Under the pieces are notes generated by a model. That model was not told where the DNA came from. It did not search any database and saw nothing but the letters and a program-made list of their open reading frames with translations. A stretch of DNA of 64,000 nt, taken from contig JAVKHN010000004.1 in assembly GCA_031459935.1 (NCBI GenBank), positions 33,434-97,433 on the forward strand, in the 5' to 3' direction. Positions 57,382 to 64,000 of this stretch are shown here, piece after piece. The position numbers were made by a program, and so were the translations under genes. This DNA comes from Sysuimicrobium calidum (GTDB lineage: Bacteria > Sysuimicrobiota > Sysuimicrobiia > Sysuimicrobiales > Sysuimicrobiaceae). Position 1 is the first letter of the stretch. The number at the start of each line of letters is the position of its first letter.

Positions 57382-58197
57382 ATGACACCTGCCTTCCTCC
57401 ACCGGCTCTCGACCCCCGAAGGCCGCCGTCGGACCAACCGGTGGCTGGTGGCGGCCTGCGGGGTGGGCTTCGGCCTCTCCGGGCTCACCTTCGGATGGGA
57501 TCGCTGGTTCTTCCTCCTCATGGTGTGGTCCGGCGTTGTCTACATCCCCCTGCGGCTTGCCCTGGAGTGGCTGGGGTCGAGGGGGCGCAGGCAGCGACAG
57601 CGGTACCGGCTGAACTTGCCGGACCGGATCACTCCCACGAACCTCCCCCTGGCCGCGCAGGCCCTGTGGGATCGGGAGGTGCTGCTGCCCCGCATCGTCC
57701 CCCCGCCCATCGCGGAGAAGGCACAACTCGCGGTGGTGACGCTGGGACGCCGGGCCCTCGACCGGGACCCCTCGGGGGAAGGAATCCGGAAGCTCGCCGT
57801 GCGGCTCGCCGCGATCGCGGACGGGTGGATGGCTGAGCTGAGCGCGACTTGGCCGGAGGAGGCGCACAGCATTCAGGCCCGGTGGCGCGACGTCCGCATG
57901 CTCTCCGCCCTCATGGCCACCGCCCGGGTCCTGGCCTGCCTCTACGAAGAGGTAGCCCGACAACCCTTCTACGGCCCCGGGATCAACGCGGAGGCTTTGC
58001 GGACCTTCGTCGACCATTCCCTGGACTTCCTCGACCTGGCCGCGCTCGATCCTGAGCTGCCCAGCTGGCGCGGAGAACTGCTTGGCCTGTGGACTCCGGA
58101 GGCGGGGGTCGTGCGGGAGCGATGGGAGGCGTATTGCGAGACACCTGGGCCCGCTTCTCAAGCCATGGAGGCCCTGCTGGAGGTGCTGGAGGCGTGA
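57382..58197 (+). CDS. Conserved membrane protein of unknown function, two N-terminal TM helices
   Basis: A 271-residue protein. After a short basic start, two TM helices cover about residues 22-60 (LVAACGVGFGLSGLTF and WFFLLMVWSGVVYIP). The rest is a helical cytoplasmic domain rich in Arg and Glu. I do not recognise a family. ATG 57382 follows AAAGGCGG; ATG 57367 is an alternative. GTGA overlap with the next gene shows coupling to an ornithine-cyclodeaminase-family enzyme. Confidence 0.65.
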   Translation: MTPAFLHRLSTPEGRRRTNRWLVAACGVGFGLSGLTFGWDRWFFLLMVWSGVVYIPLRLALEWLGSRGRRQRQRYRLNLPDRITPTNLPLAAQALWDREVLLPRIVPPPIAEKAQLAVVTLGRRALDRDPSGEGIRKLAVRLAAIADGWMAELSATWPEEAHSIQARWRDVRMLSALMATARVLACLYEEVARQPFYGPGINAEALRTFVDHSLDFLDLAALDPELPSWRGELLGLWTPEAGVVRERWEAYCETPGPASQAMEALLEVLEA

Positions 58198-59159
58198 GCC
58201 CCATCTGGCTCTCCGAGGAGGACGTGTCACGACTGCTCCCCCCTCTGGAGGCCATCCGGGTGCTGGAGGAGGCCTTCCGCGCGAAGGCGGCGGGAGAAGC
58301 CATCAACGTTCCGCGCACCCGGGTGGTGACCCCTGAGGGGGTGCTCCACGTGATGTCCGCGGGCTGGACCTCCGGAGGCGTGATGGGGTTGAAGGCGTAC
58401 ACCACTTCCCAGACGGGGGCACGGTTTGTGGTGCTGCTGTACGCCACGGATGGCCGGCTCCTGGCCGGCATGGAGGCGAACGTGCTGGGGCAGCGGCGCA
58501 CGGGTGCGGCAAGCGGACTCGCCACCCGATACATGGGCCGTCGGGATGCCTCCGTGGTCGCAGTGATCGGGAGTGGATGGCAGGCGAGGACGCAACTTGC
58601 CGCGGTGTGCGCGGTGCGCCCCATCCGGGAGGCCCGGGTCTACAGCCGCACGCCCCAGCGCCGCGAGGCCTTCGCACGGGAGATGTTGGAGCAGCTCGGA
58701 ATTCTCGTGCGGGCCGTGGGTTCCGGGGAGGAGGCGGTGGCGGGCGCGGATGTGATCTGCACCATCACCACGGCCCGGGAGCCGGTCCTGTGGGGTCGGT
58801 GGCTGCATCCCGGCGTGCACATCAATGCGGCGGGCGTCAACTGGCCGGATCGCCGGGAGCTGGACGGAGAGGCGGTACGACGGGCCCACCGCATCGCGGT
58901 GGACGATCTCGCCCAGGCCCGGCTGGAGTGCGGGGATCTGATACAGGCGGAACGGGAAGGAGTCTTCCGGTGGGAGCAGGCGGTGGAGCTCTCGGACATC
59001 GTGGCGGGAAAGGTGCCCGGGCGCGGGGACCCGCAGGAGATCACGCTCTTCGCCTCGCAGGGGATCGCCCTGGAGGACGTGGCCGTGGCGAAGTTCGTCT
59101 ACGAGCGGGCCCGTGAGGAGGGTGCAGGCCGGCCCTTTGCGGCATTCGATGGGAGGTAG
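58194..59159 (+). CDS. Ornithine cyclodeaminase/mu-crystallin family protein
   Basis: A 321-residue NAD(P)-dependent enzyme. The family segments RTGAASGLATRYM and VAVIGSGWQART (nucleotide loop) are clear, followed by ADVICTITTAREPV and AGVNWPDRREL. Members deaminate ornithine to proline or act as alanine/ketimine dehydrogenases or reductases. The substrate is undetermined. GTG 58194 overlaps the previous stop. The leucyl aminopeptidase gene follows by 5 bases. Confidence 0.88.
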   Translation: MSPIWLSEEDVSRLLPPLEAIRVLEEAFRAKAAGEAINVPRTRVVTPEGVLHVMSAGWTSGGVMGLKAYTTSQTGARFVVLLYATDGRLLAGMEANVLGQRRTGAASGLATRYMGRRDASVVAVIGSGWQARTQLAAVCAVRPIREARVYSRTPQRREAFAREMLEQLGILVRAVGSGEEAVAGADVICTITTAREPVLWGRWLHPGVHINAAGVNWPDRRELDGEAVRRAHRIAVDDLAQARLECGDLIQAEREGVFRWEQAVELSDIVAGKVPGRGDPQEITLFASQGIALEDVAVAKFVYERAREEGAGRPFAAFDGR

Positions 59160-59164
59160 CGGGG

Positions 59165-60640
59165 ATGCAGGTGCTGCTCTCGAACGCCCGACCCGAGCAA
59201 GCCTCGTGCGATGCCCTGGCCGTCCTGGTGGAGGAGGGAAAGCTGGAGGCTGCCCTCCAGGACCTGGACCGAGCGCTGGACGGATGGATCCGGGAAGCCG
59301 TGCGCCTCACGGGGTTTGGCGGGAGGCAGGATCGGACCCTGTGGCTGTTCACGCACGGGAAGATCCCTCCCCCCCGCTTGCTGCTGGTGGGCATGGGGCG
59401 GCCGAAGGCCGGATACGCCCGGATGGAGGCCCTGCGCCGGGCTGCCGCGGTGGCCGTCCGCGAGGCCCGATCCCAGCGGACTCGCCGCCTCGCGGTATGG
59501 ACACTGCAGCTCCCCCCGCAGGCCCTGGGGGCCGTGGTGGAGGGCCTGTACCTGGGGGCATACCGGTACGAGGCCTACAAGACCTTCGAGGAGCCGCAGC
59601 TGGAGCGCGTAGAGATCCTGGGCGATCCGGATCCCGAGCGGAAATGGGCCCTGCGCCGGGGGCAGGTGCTGGCCGAGGCCACCTGCTTCGCCCGGGACCT
59701 CGTGAACGCCCCGCCGAACGAGGTCACGCCCCTGTCCCTGGCTCGTACCGCCCGGCGGATTGCCCGGGAGCGGGACCTGCGGGTCCGGGTATACGGCCCC
59801 TTGCAGCTCCGGCGCATGGGCGCGGACGCCATCCTCGCGGTGGGTCGTGGAAGCAGGCAGCCCCCCCAGCTCATCGTGCTGGAGTACCGGCCGCCCCGCG
59901 CGAAGCGGACCGTGATCATCGCAGGCAAGGGCGTCACCTTCGATGCGGGCGGGCTCGACCTCAAGACCGCGGAGGGCATGGAGACCATGAAGTCCGACTG
60001 CGCGGGAGCCGCCGCGGTGCTGGCGGCCATGCGGGCCCTTCCCGACCTCCGGGTTCCCCACCGCGTGGTGGGGATCGTAGGGGCCGTAGAGAACTTGGTG
60101 GGAGAGGGGGCCATGAAGCCCGGAGACGTGGTGCGAGCCCTGAACGGCAAGACCATCGAGATCACCAACACGGATGCGGAGGGCCGGGTGGTGCTCGCGG
60201 ACGTTCTCGGCTACGCGGCCCGCTACCAACCGGACGCCATCGTGGACCTCGCCACCCTCACGGGCTCCGCCATCGTGGCCCTGGGGTACCACGCGGCCGC
60301 CATCCTCGGCAACGACCGGGCCCTCATTCAGGACCTCATCCGGGCCGGAGAGGTGGCCGGGGAGCGGCTGTGGGAGCTGCCGCTGTACGAGGAGTTCCGG
60401 GAGGCCATTCGGAGCGAGGTGGCAGACCTCCGGAACTCCGCGGGGCGGTACGGCGGCGCCCAGAAGGGGGCAGCCTTCATCGCGGAGTTCGTGGGCGACC
60501 GGCCCTGGGCCCACCTCGACATCGCCGGCGTCGCCTTCCTGGACAAGTCCGAGGGTCAGGCCCCGCACCTGCCCAAGGGGGCTACGGGCTTCGGGGTCCG
60601 CACCCTCCTCAACTGGCTTGCGCCCCCGGAGGAGGCGTGA
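59165..60640 (+). CDS. pepA: Leucyl aminopeptidase (M17, PepA-type)
   Basis: A 491-residue M17 peptidase. VIIAGKGVTFDAGGLDLK has the active-site Lys and metal-binding Asp. NTDAEGRVVLAD carries the second metal site and bicarbonate-binding Arg. The N-terminal domain is the usual macro-like fold. Hexameric cytoplasmic enzyme that trims N-terminal residues. The gene converges on the metallo-hydrolase with 2 bases between stops. Confidence 0.95.
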   Translation: MQVLLSNARPEQASCDALAVLVEEGKLEAALQDLDRALDGWIREAVRLTGFGGRQDRTLWLFTHGKIPPPRLLLVGMGRPKAGYARMEALRRAAAVAVREARSQRTRRLAVWTLQLPPQALGAVVEGLYLGAYRYEAYKTFEEPQLERVEILGDPDPERKWALRRGQVLAEATCFARDLVNAPPNEVTPLSLARTARRIARERDLRVRVYGPLQLRRMGADAILAVGRGSRQPPQLIVLEYRPPRAKRTVIIAGKGVTFDAGGLDLKTAEGMETMKSDCAGAAAVLAAMRALPDLRVPHRVVGIVGAVENLVGEGAMKPGDVVRALNGKTIEITNTDAEGRVVLADVLGYAARYQPDAIVDLATLTGSAIVALGYHAAAILGNDRALIQDLIRAGEVAGERLWELPLYEEFREAIRSEVADLRNSAGRYGGAQKGAAFIAEFVGDRPWAHLDIAGVAFLDKSEGQAPHLPKGATGFGVRTLLNWLAPPEEA

Positions 60641-60642
60641 GG

Positions 60643-61305
60643 CTACGCCTTCCAATCCATGACCCAGATCTCCCGGGTGGCGGGCAGGTCCTGGATCTCC
60701 ACCGTGTGCCCCACCCGCTTGATGTTCTGCTTGTTGGCCAGGAAGGGGTCCAGCGGGGAGATGGGCCAGTCCCGGTTCACCTCCGTCCTGTAGTGCATGG
60801 GGATCACCACCCGCGGGTTGATCTGCGCGATCACCCGGTCCGCGGTGGCCGCATCGATGGTGTAGTAGCCCCCCACGGGGACCAGGAAGATGTCCGGGTT
60901 CTGGGCCTGCGTCGCGGCCTGAGGGTCCAGGGCGTGGCCGAGGTCGCCCGCGTGGAGGATGCGCAGCCCATCCGCCACCACCCAGAACATGGCGTTCTTG
61001 CCCCGCTGGGAGCCCTGGGTGTCATCGTGGTAGGTGCGCACCGTCCGGATCTCGATGCCGTCCACCGTCTCCCGCACGTCCGCCCAGTCCCGGCCCTCGC
61101 CCTGCAGGCCCCGGATCACCCGCGGGGAGCCACTTGCGAGGGCTACGTGGTTGTGGTCGAAGTGCTCGTGGCTGATGAGCACCAGGTCCGCGGACACAGG
61201 CTGCATAGGGTAACCCACCTGCTCGTTGTAGGGATCTATGAGGATGCGCTTGCCCGCTTGGGTCTCCAGCAGAAAGCAGGCATGCCCCAGGTAGGTGATC
61301 TTCAT
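60643..61305 (-). CDS. Metallo-beta-lactamase-fold hydrolase (UPF0173 type)
   Basis: A 220-residue protein with the zinc motif SHEHFDHNH and further ligands His in ILHAGDLGH (with Asp) and IPMHYRTE. It resembles the UPF0173/UlaG-like group without a known substrate. Starts ITYLGHACFLLET. Divergent from the pyr operon, with its start 20 bases from the pyr -35 element. Confidence 0.88.
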   Translation of the reverse strand: MKITYLGHACFLLETQAGKRILIDPYNEQVGYPMQPVSADLVLISHEHFDHNHVALASGSPRVIRGLQGEGRDWADVRETVDGIEIRTVRTYHDDTQGSQRGKNAMFWVVADGLRILHAGDLGHALDPQAATQAQNPDIFLVPVGGYYTIDAATADRVIAQINPRVVIPMHYRTEVNRDWPISPLDPFLANKQNIKRVGHTVEIQDLPATREIWVMDWKA

Positions 61306-61325
61306 GGTCCTCCCCTCCTTTCTCG

Positions 61326-61353
61326 TTGACCCAAGAGCTTCCCACGTGATAGT
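61326..61353 (+). promoter_or_regulatory. Promoter of the pyr operon
   Basis: TTGACC (61326-61331), a 16-base spacer and GATAGT (61348-61353). The predicted start near 61360 leaves the PyrR-type leader wholly in the transcript. Confidence 0.65.
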
Positions 61354-61375
61354 TTAGCCTGGAAAGCACCTTTAA

Positions 61376-61451
61376 GTCGGTCCCGTGAGGCCGGCAAGGG
61401 GCGCAACAAGATGGTTTCCAAACCCTTCTTGCCGGCGGCAAGAAGGTGTTT
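61376..61451 (+). promoter_or_regulatory. PyrR-type attenuator in the pyr leader
   Basis: GGTCCCGTGAGGCC (61379-61392) matches 12 of 14 positions of the PyrR-binding loop ARUCCNGNGAGGYU and sits in a GTCGG/CCGGC stem. The antiterminator arm GCCGGCAAG (61390-61398) is perfectly complementary to CTTGCCGGC (61428-61436). That pairing excludes both the PyrR stem and the terminator hairpin 61424-61446 (11-bp arms), followed by TGTTT. UMP-bound PyrR would thus favour termination. No pyrR gene is in the window. Confidence 0.82.
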
Positions 61452-61499
61452 CGCTGGCCGCCGGACCGGCGCCCCGCGATGAAGGGAGGGGGGTGTCGG

Positions 61500-62462
61500 A
61501 TGAAGATCCTCCGCAAGGATCTGCTCGACCTGCGGGGTCTCACCGCGGGGCAGGTTCAATCCCTACTGGATCTTTCCCGTGCGGCGCTCCAGGGGGCGCT
61601 GCCTGCCGGTGCCCTTCAGGGCCGCGTGGTGGCCATGCTCTTCTTCGAATCCAGCACCCGCACCCGTACCTCCTTCGAGCTGGCCGCCCGCCGTCTGGGC
61701 GCGGAGGTTGTGGCCTTTGACGTGGCCCGTAGCTCCGTGCAGAAGGGCGAGTCCCTGCTCGATACCGCGCGTACCCTGGAGGCCATGGGGGTGGATGCCA
61801 TCGTCCTCCGGCACGGCAGCTCCGGAGCCCCGCACTTCGTGGCCCGGCACGTGCACTGCAGCGTGATCAACGCGGGGGACGGGATGCACGAGCACCCCAC
61901 CCAGGGCCTGCTGGACCTTCTCACCGTCCGGGAGATCAAGGGCCGCATCGCGGGACTCCGGGTGGTCATCCTGGGCGACATCCTCCACAGCCGGGTGGCC
62001 CGCTCCACCGCGTACGGGCTGGGACTGCTGGGGGCCCGGGTGGTGCTGTGCGGTCCGACGACGCTGCTGCCTCCTTCCCTGGACATTCCGAATGCGACCA
62101 TGACCGTACGGATCGAGGAGGCCCTGGAGGAGGCGGACGTGGTGATTCCCCTGCGGATGCAGCTGGAGCGCGCGGCCGCGGCCTTCGTCCCTTCCCTCGG
62201 AGAGTTCGCGCGCCTGTATGCCCTCACCCCACAGCGCCTTTGCAGGGCCAGGCCGGATGCCATCGTGATGCACCCCGGCCCCATGAACCTGGGAGTGGAG
62301 ATCACGCCGGAGGTGGCCTACGGACCGCAATCCGTGGTCCTCCGTCAGGTGGCGCACGGTGTGGCGGTGCGCATGGCGGTCCTGTACGATCTGCTGGCAG
62401 CTCCCCCGGCCCATCCGGAGCTGCGACCCGTGGCGCAGCGGGTGGCTGCGGGCGTTTCGTAG
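61500..62462 (+). CDS. pyrB: Aspartate carbamoyltransferase catalytic subunit
   Basis: A 320-residue ATCase. FFESSTRTRTSFELAARRLGA (shown in part) is the carbamoyl-phosphate site, HPTQGLLDLLTV the second conserved block, and HPGPMNLGVEI lies near the C-terminus. It makes carbamoyl aspartate. ATG 61500 has GGGAGGGGGG about 6 bases upstream. No regulatory chain (pyrI) follows, so the Bacillus-type catalytic trimer is likely. Confidence 0.96.
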   Translation: MKILRKDLLDLRGLTAGQVQSLLDLSRAALQGALPAGALQGRVVAMLFFESSTRTRTSFELAARRLGAEVVAFDVARSSVQKGESLLDTARTLEAMGVDAIVLRHGSSGAPHFVARHVHCSVINAGDGMHEHPTQGLLDLLTVREIKGRIAGLRVVILGDILHSRVARSTAYGLGLLGARVVLCGPTTLLPPSLDIPNATMTVRIEEALEEADVVIPLRMQLERAAAAFVPSLGEFARLYALTPQRLCRARPDAIVMHPGPMNLGVEITPEVAYGPQSVVLRQVAHGVAVRMAVLYDLLAAPPAHPELRPVAQRVAAGVS

Positions 62463-62471
62463 GGGCGGTCC

Positions 62472-63794
62472 GTGGAACGCCTGTGGATCACGGGAGGGCG
62501 CGTGGTGGACCCCGCCTCGGGTCGGGACGAGGTGGCAGACGTCCTGGTCGAGGGCGGCCGCATCGTGGCCGTGGCTCAGGGAATGCGGCCGGAGGGGGCA
62601 GGAGTCCTCGACGCACGGGGTCTGGTGGTGGTCCCTGGGCTCATAGACCTCCACGTGCACCTCCGGGACCCGGGACAGACCCACAAGGAGGACATCGCCT
62701 CCGGTACCCGGGCTGCGGCCCGCGGCGGGGTGACGGGGGTGGTGTGCATGGCCAACACGCAGCCACCCGTGGACGACCCCGTGGTGGTGGAGTACATCCG
62801 GAGCCGGGCGCGGGAAGCCGGAGCGGTGCGTGTGTATCCCGTGGGTGCCGTCACGAAGGGGCTTGGGGGCAAGGAGCTGAGTCCCATCGGGGCCCTCGCG
62901 GCGGCGGGGGTGGTGGCCCTCTCGGACGACGGCCGGCCCATCCCCGATGCCGGACTGCTCCGTCGGGCCATGGTCTACAGCCGGATGTTCGAGCTGCCCA
63001 TCCTCGAGCACTGCGAGGATCCCTCCCTCTCCGCGGGGGGCGTCATGCACGAGGGGGAGGTGAGCGCCCGGTTGGGCCTGCGGGGCGTGCCCCGGAGTGC
63101 GGAGGAGGTGGTGGTGGCCCGGGACCTCGTGCTCGCAGAGGAAACCGGAGCCCACGTGCACATCCAGCACGTGAGCACCCGGGGATCCGTGCGCCTCATC
63201 CGGGAGGCCAAGGCGCGGGGCGTACGGGTCACCGCAGAGGTTACTCCGCATCACCTCACCCTCACGGACGAGAGCCTGGAGGGGTACGATCCGAACTTCA
63301 AGACGAATCCCCCCCTGCGGAGCGCGGAGGACGTGGAGGCCCTGCTGGAGGGCCTGCAGGACGGGACCCTGGACTGCGTCGCCACAGACCACGCTCCGCA
63401 CGCTCCCGCAGAGAAGCTCGTGGAGTTCGATGCGGCCCCCTTCGGGGTCATCGGGCTGGAGACGCTGCTCAGCGTGGTGCTCACCCGGCTCGTGTGGCAG
63501 AAGGGGTGGCCTCTCGCCCGGGCGCTCTCCCCCGTCACGGACCGGCCTGCCCGGATCCTGGGACTGCCGGGCGGCCGGCTGCAGGCGGGCGCTCTCGCGG
63601 ACCTCGTGCTCCTCGACCCCGAGCGGGAGTGGGTGGTGGACCCGGAGCAGTTCTGCAGCAAATCCCGCAACACGCCCTTCGCGGGGTGGACCCTGCGCGG
63701 GAAGGTCCTGGCGACCCTGGTGGAGGGCCGGGTGGTTTGGATGGAGGAGGAAGTGAAAGCTAGGCTGCTTCCCGTGGGCTCGGGTGCGGGATGA
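62472..63794 (+). CDS. pyrC: Dihydroorotase (class I, PyrC)
   Basis: A 440-residue amidohydrolase. VVPGLIDLHVHLRDPGQTHKED (shown in part) has the metal-binding His pair. Further ligands are in ILEHCED, IQHVSTRGS and ATDHAPHAPAEK. It closes carbamoyl aspartate to dihydroorotate. Complete metal set, so it is active, not a PyrC-like partner. GTG 62472 starts 9 bases after pyrB, which is the usual partner of class I enzymes. It overlaps pyrD by 4 bases. Confidence 0.95.
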   Translation: MERLWITGGRVVDPASGRDEVADVLVEGGRIVAVAQGMRPEGAGVLDARGLVVVPGLIDLHVHLRDPGQTHKEDIASGTRAAARGGVTGVVCMANTQPPVDDPVVVEYIRSRAREAGAVRVYPVGAVTKGLGGKELSPIGALAAAGVVALSDDGRPIPDAGLLRRAMVYSRMFELPILEHCEDPSLSAGGVMHEGEVSARLGLRGVPRSAEEVVVARDLVLAEETGAHVHIQHVSTRGSVRLIREAKARGVRVTAEVTPHHLTLTDESLEGYDPNFKTNPPLRSAEDVEALLEGLQDGTLDCVATDHAPHAPAEKLVEFDAAPFGVIGLETLLSVVLTRLVWQKGWPLARALSPVTDRPARILGLPGGRLQAGALADLVLLDPEREWVVDPEQFCSKSRNTPFAGWTLRGKVLATLVEGRVVWMEEEVKARLLPVGSGAG

Positions 63795-64000
63795 CCGTGG
63801 ACCTCTCGGTGGAAATCGCGGGTGTGCGGTTCCCGAACCCCGTGCTGTGCGCCGCGGGGCCCTTGGGGCACGGCCGGGAGTTCGCCCAGGTGGTGGACCT
63901 CGGGGCCTTCGGCGGGTTCGTCACCAAGTCCATCACCCTCGAACCCCGGGAAGGGAACCCACGACCGGATCTGGTGGAGGTGGACTGCGGATTTCTGAAC
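63791..64000 (+). CDS. pyrD: Dihydroorotate dehydrogenase, N-terminal part
   Basis: Only the first 70 residues are present; the window ends in the gene. LSVEIAGVRFPNPVLCAAGPLGHG is the FMN-binding start of class 1 enzymes (shown in full length of the strand pair), and FGGFVTKSITLEPREGNP follows. The short N-terminus without a membrane helix fits class 1 (type B uses PyrK). It would oxidise dihydroorotate to orotate. Start overlaps the pyrC stop (ATGA). Confidence 0.92.
   Translation, partial: MTVDLSVEIAGVRFPNPVLCAAGPLGHGREFAQVVDLGAFGGFVTKSITLEPREGNPRPDLVEVDCGFLN

Noticed and set aside
59113..61329. A 738-codon plus-strand frame across the aminopeptidase and hydrolase genes
   Set aside because: It overlaps pepA in another frame and the metallo-hydrolase on the other strand; both of these are well supported.
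1..64000. CRISPR arrays, insertion sequences, phage or integrase genes
   Set aside because: No regularly spaced repeats, transposase or integrase motifs, or terminal inverted repeats were seen anywhere.

Overview
The window is high-GC bacterial chromosome, densely packed with genes. It shows no insertion sequences, phage genes or CRISPR arrays. The gene content points to a free-living, aerobic, probably thermophile-type bacterium. Regulation is of Gram-positive/deep-branching style: a tRNA-Trp T-box, a PyrR-type attenuator, an FMN riboswitch and a cobalamin riboswitch. Haem A/cytochrome c assembly genes, a manganese catalase, and many ATGA/GTGA stop-start overlaps are also present. The lineage cannot be named from the sequence alone. 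A deep-branching Terrabacteria-like group (near Bacillota, Armatimonadota or Chloroflexota) fits best, as inference.

Region by region. 1-2.2 kb: 3' end of a xanthine/CO-dehydrogenase-type molybdenum subunit, three tRNAs (Asp, Phe, Glu) and a CoxG-like gene. 2.2-6.8 kb: an envelope/glycolipid operon (lipid kinase, UgtP-like glycosyltransferase, MFS transporter, polysaccharide deacetylase) facing a YkoP-like gene. 6.8-8.5 kb: a class III CoA-transferase and a TIGR00725-type protein, divergent. 8.5-17.3 kb: a Trp T-box followed by tyrA-trpE-trpG-trpD-trpC-trpS-trpF-trpB-trpA. 17.3-19.8 kb: OsmC protein, manganese catalase and an AraC regulator. 19.8-24.7 kb: FMN-riboswitch operon ribD-ribE-ribBA-ribH-thiO. 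24.9-28.8 kb: an aromatic-catabolism-like cassette (extradiol dioxygenase, LigM/DesA-type O-demethylase, family 5 solute-binding protein).

28.9-30.8 kb: nadA-nadC. 30.8-34.5 kb: nrdA-nrdB ribonucleotide reductase behind a cobalamin riboswitch; the small subunit has Phe in place of the radical Tyr (class Ic signature). 34.5-41.4 kb: a CtaA/CtaB fusion, then a reverse-strand operon ccmF-ccmH-(exported regulatory-like domain protein)-(12-TM haem-copper-oxidase-like protein), and an orphan exported protein. 41.5-50.3 kb: a Liv-type ABC transporter operon with acyl-CoA ligase, thiolase and a frameshifted chromate transporter. 50.5-61.3 kb: site-2 protease, AEC transporter, SAM decarboxylase, small export protein, hotdog thioesterase, NAD synthetase, M20 peptidase, an unknown 2-TM protein, an ornithine-cyclodeaminase-family enzyme, leucyl aminopeptidase and a metallo-hydrolase. 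61.3-64 kb: PyrR-type leader with pyrB-pyrC-pyrD (pyrD runs off the end).

Much of the window is cofactor and amino-acid biosynthesis (Trp, riboflavin, NAD, pyrimidines), and several of these operons are controlled by a 5' RNA element that senses the end product. The likeliest new biology lies in the B12-controlled class Ic reductase, the CcmF/CcmH-linked membrane module, the half-CtaA fused to CtaB, and the O-demethylase/dioxygenase cassette.
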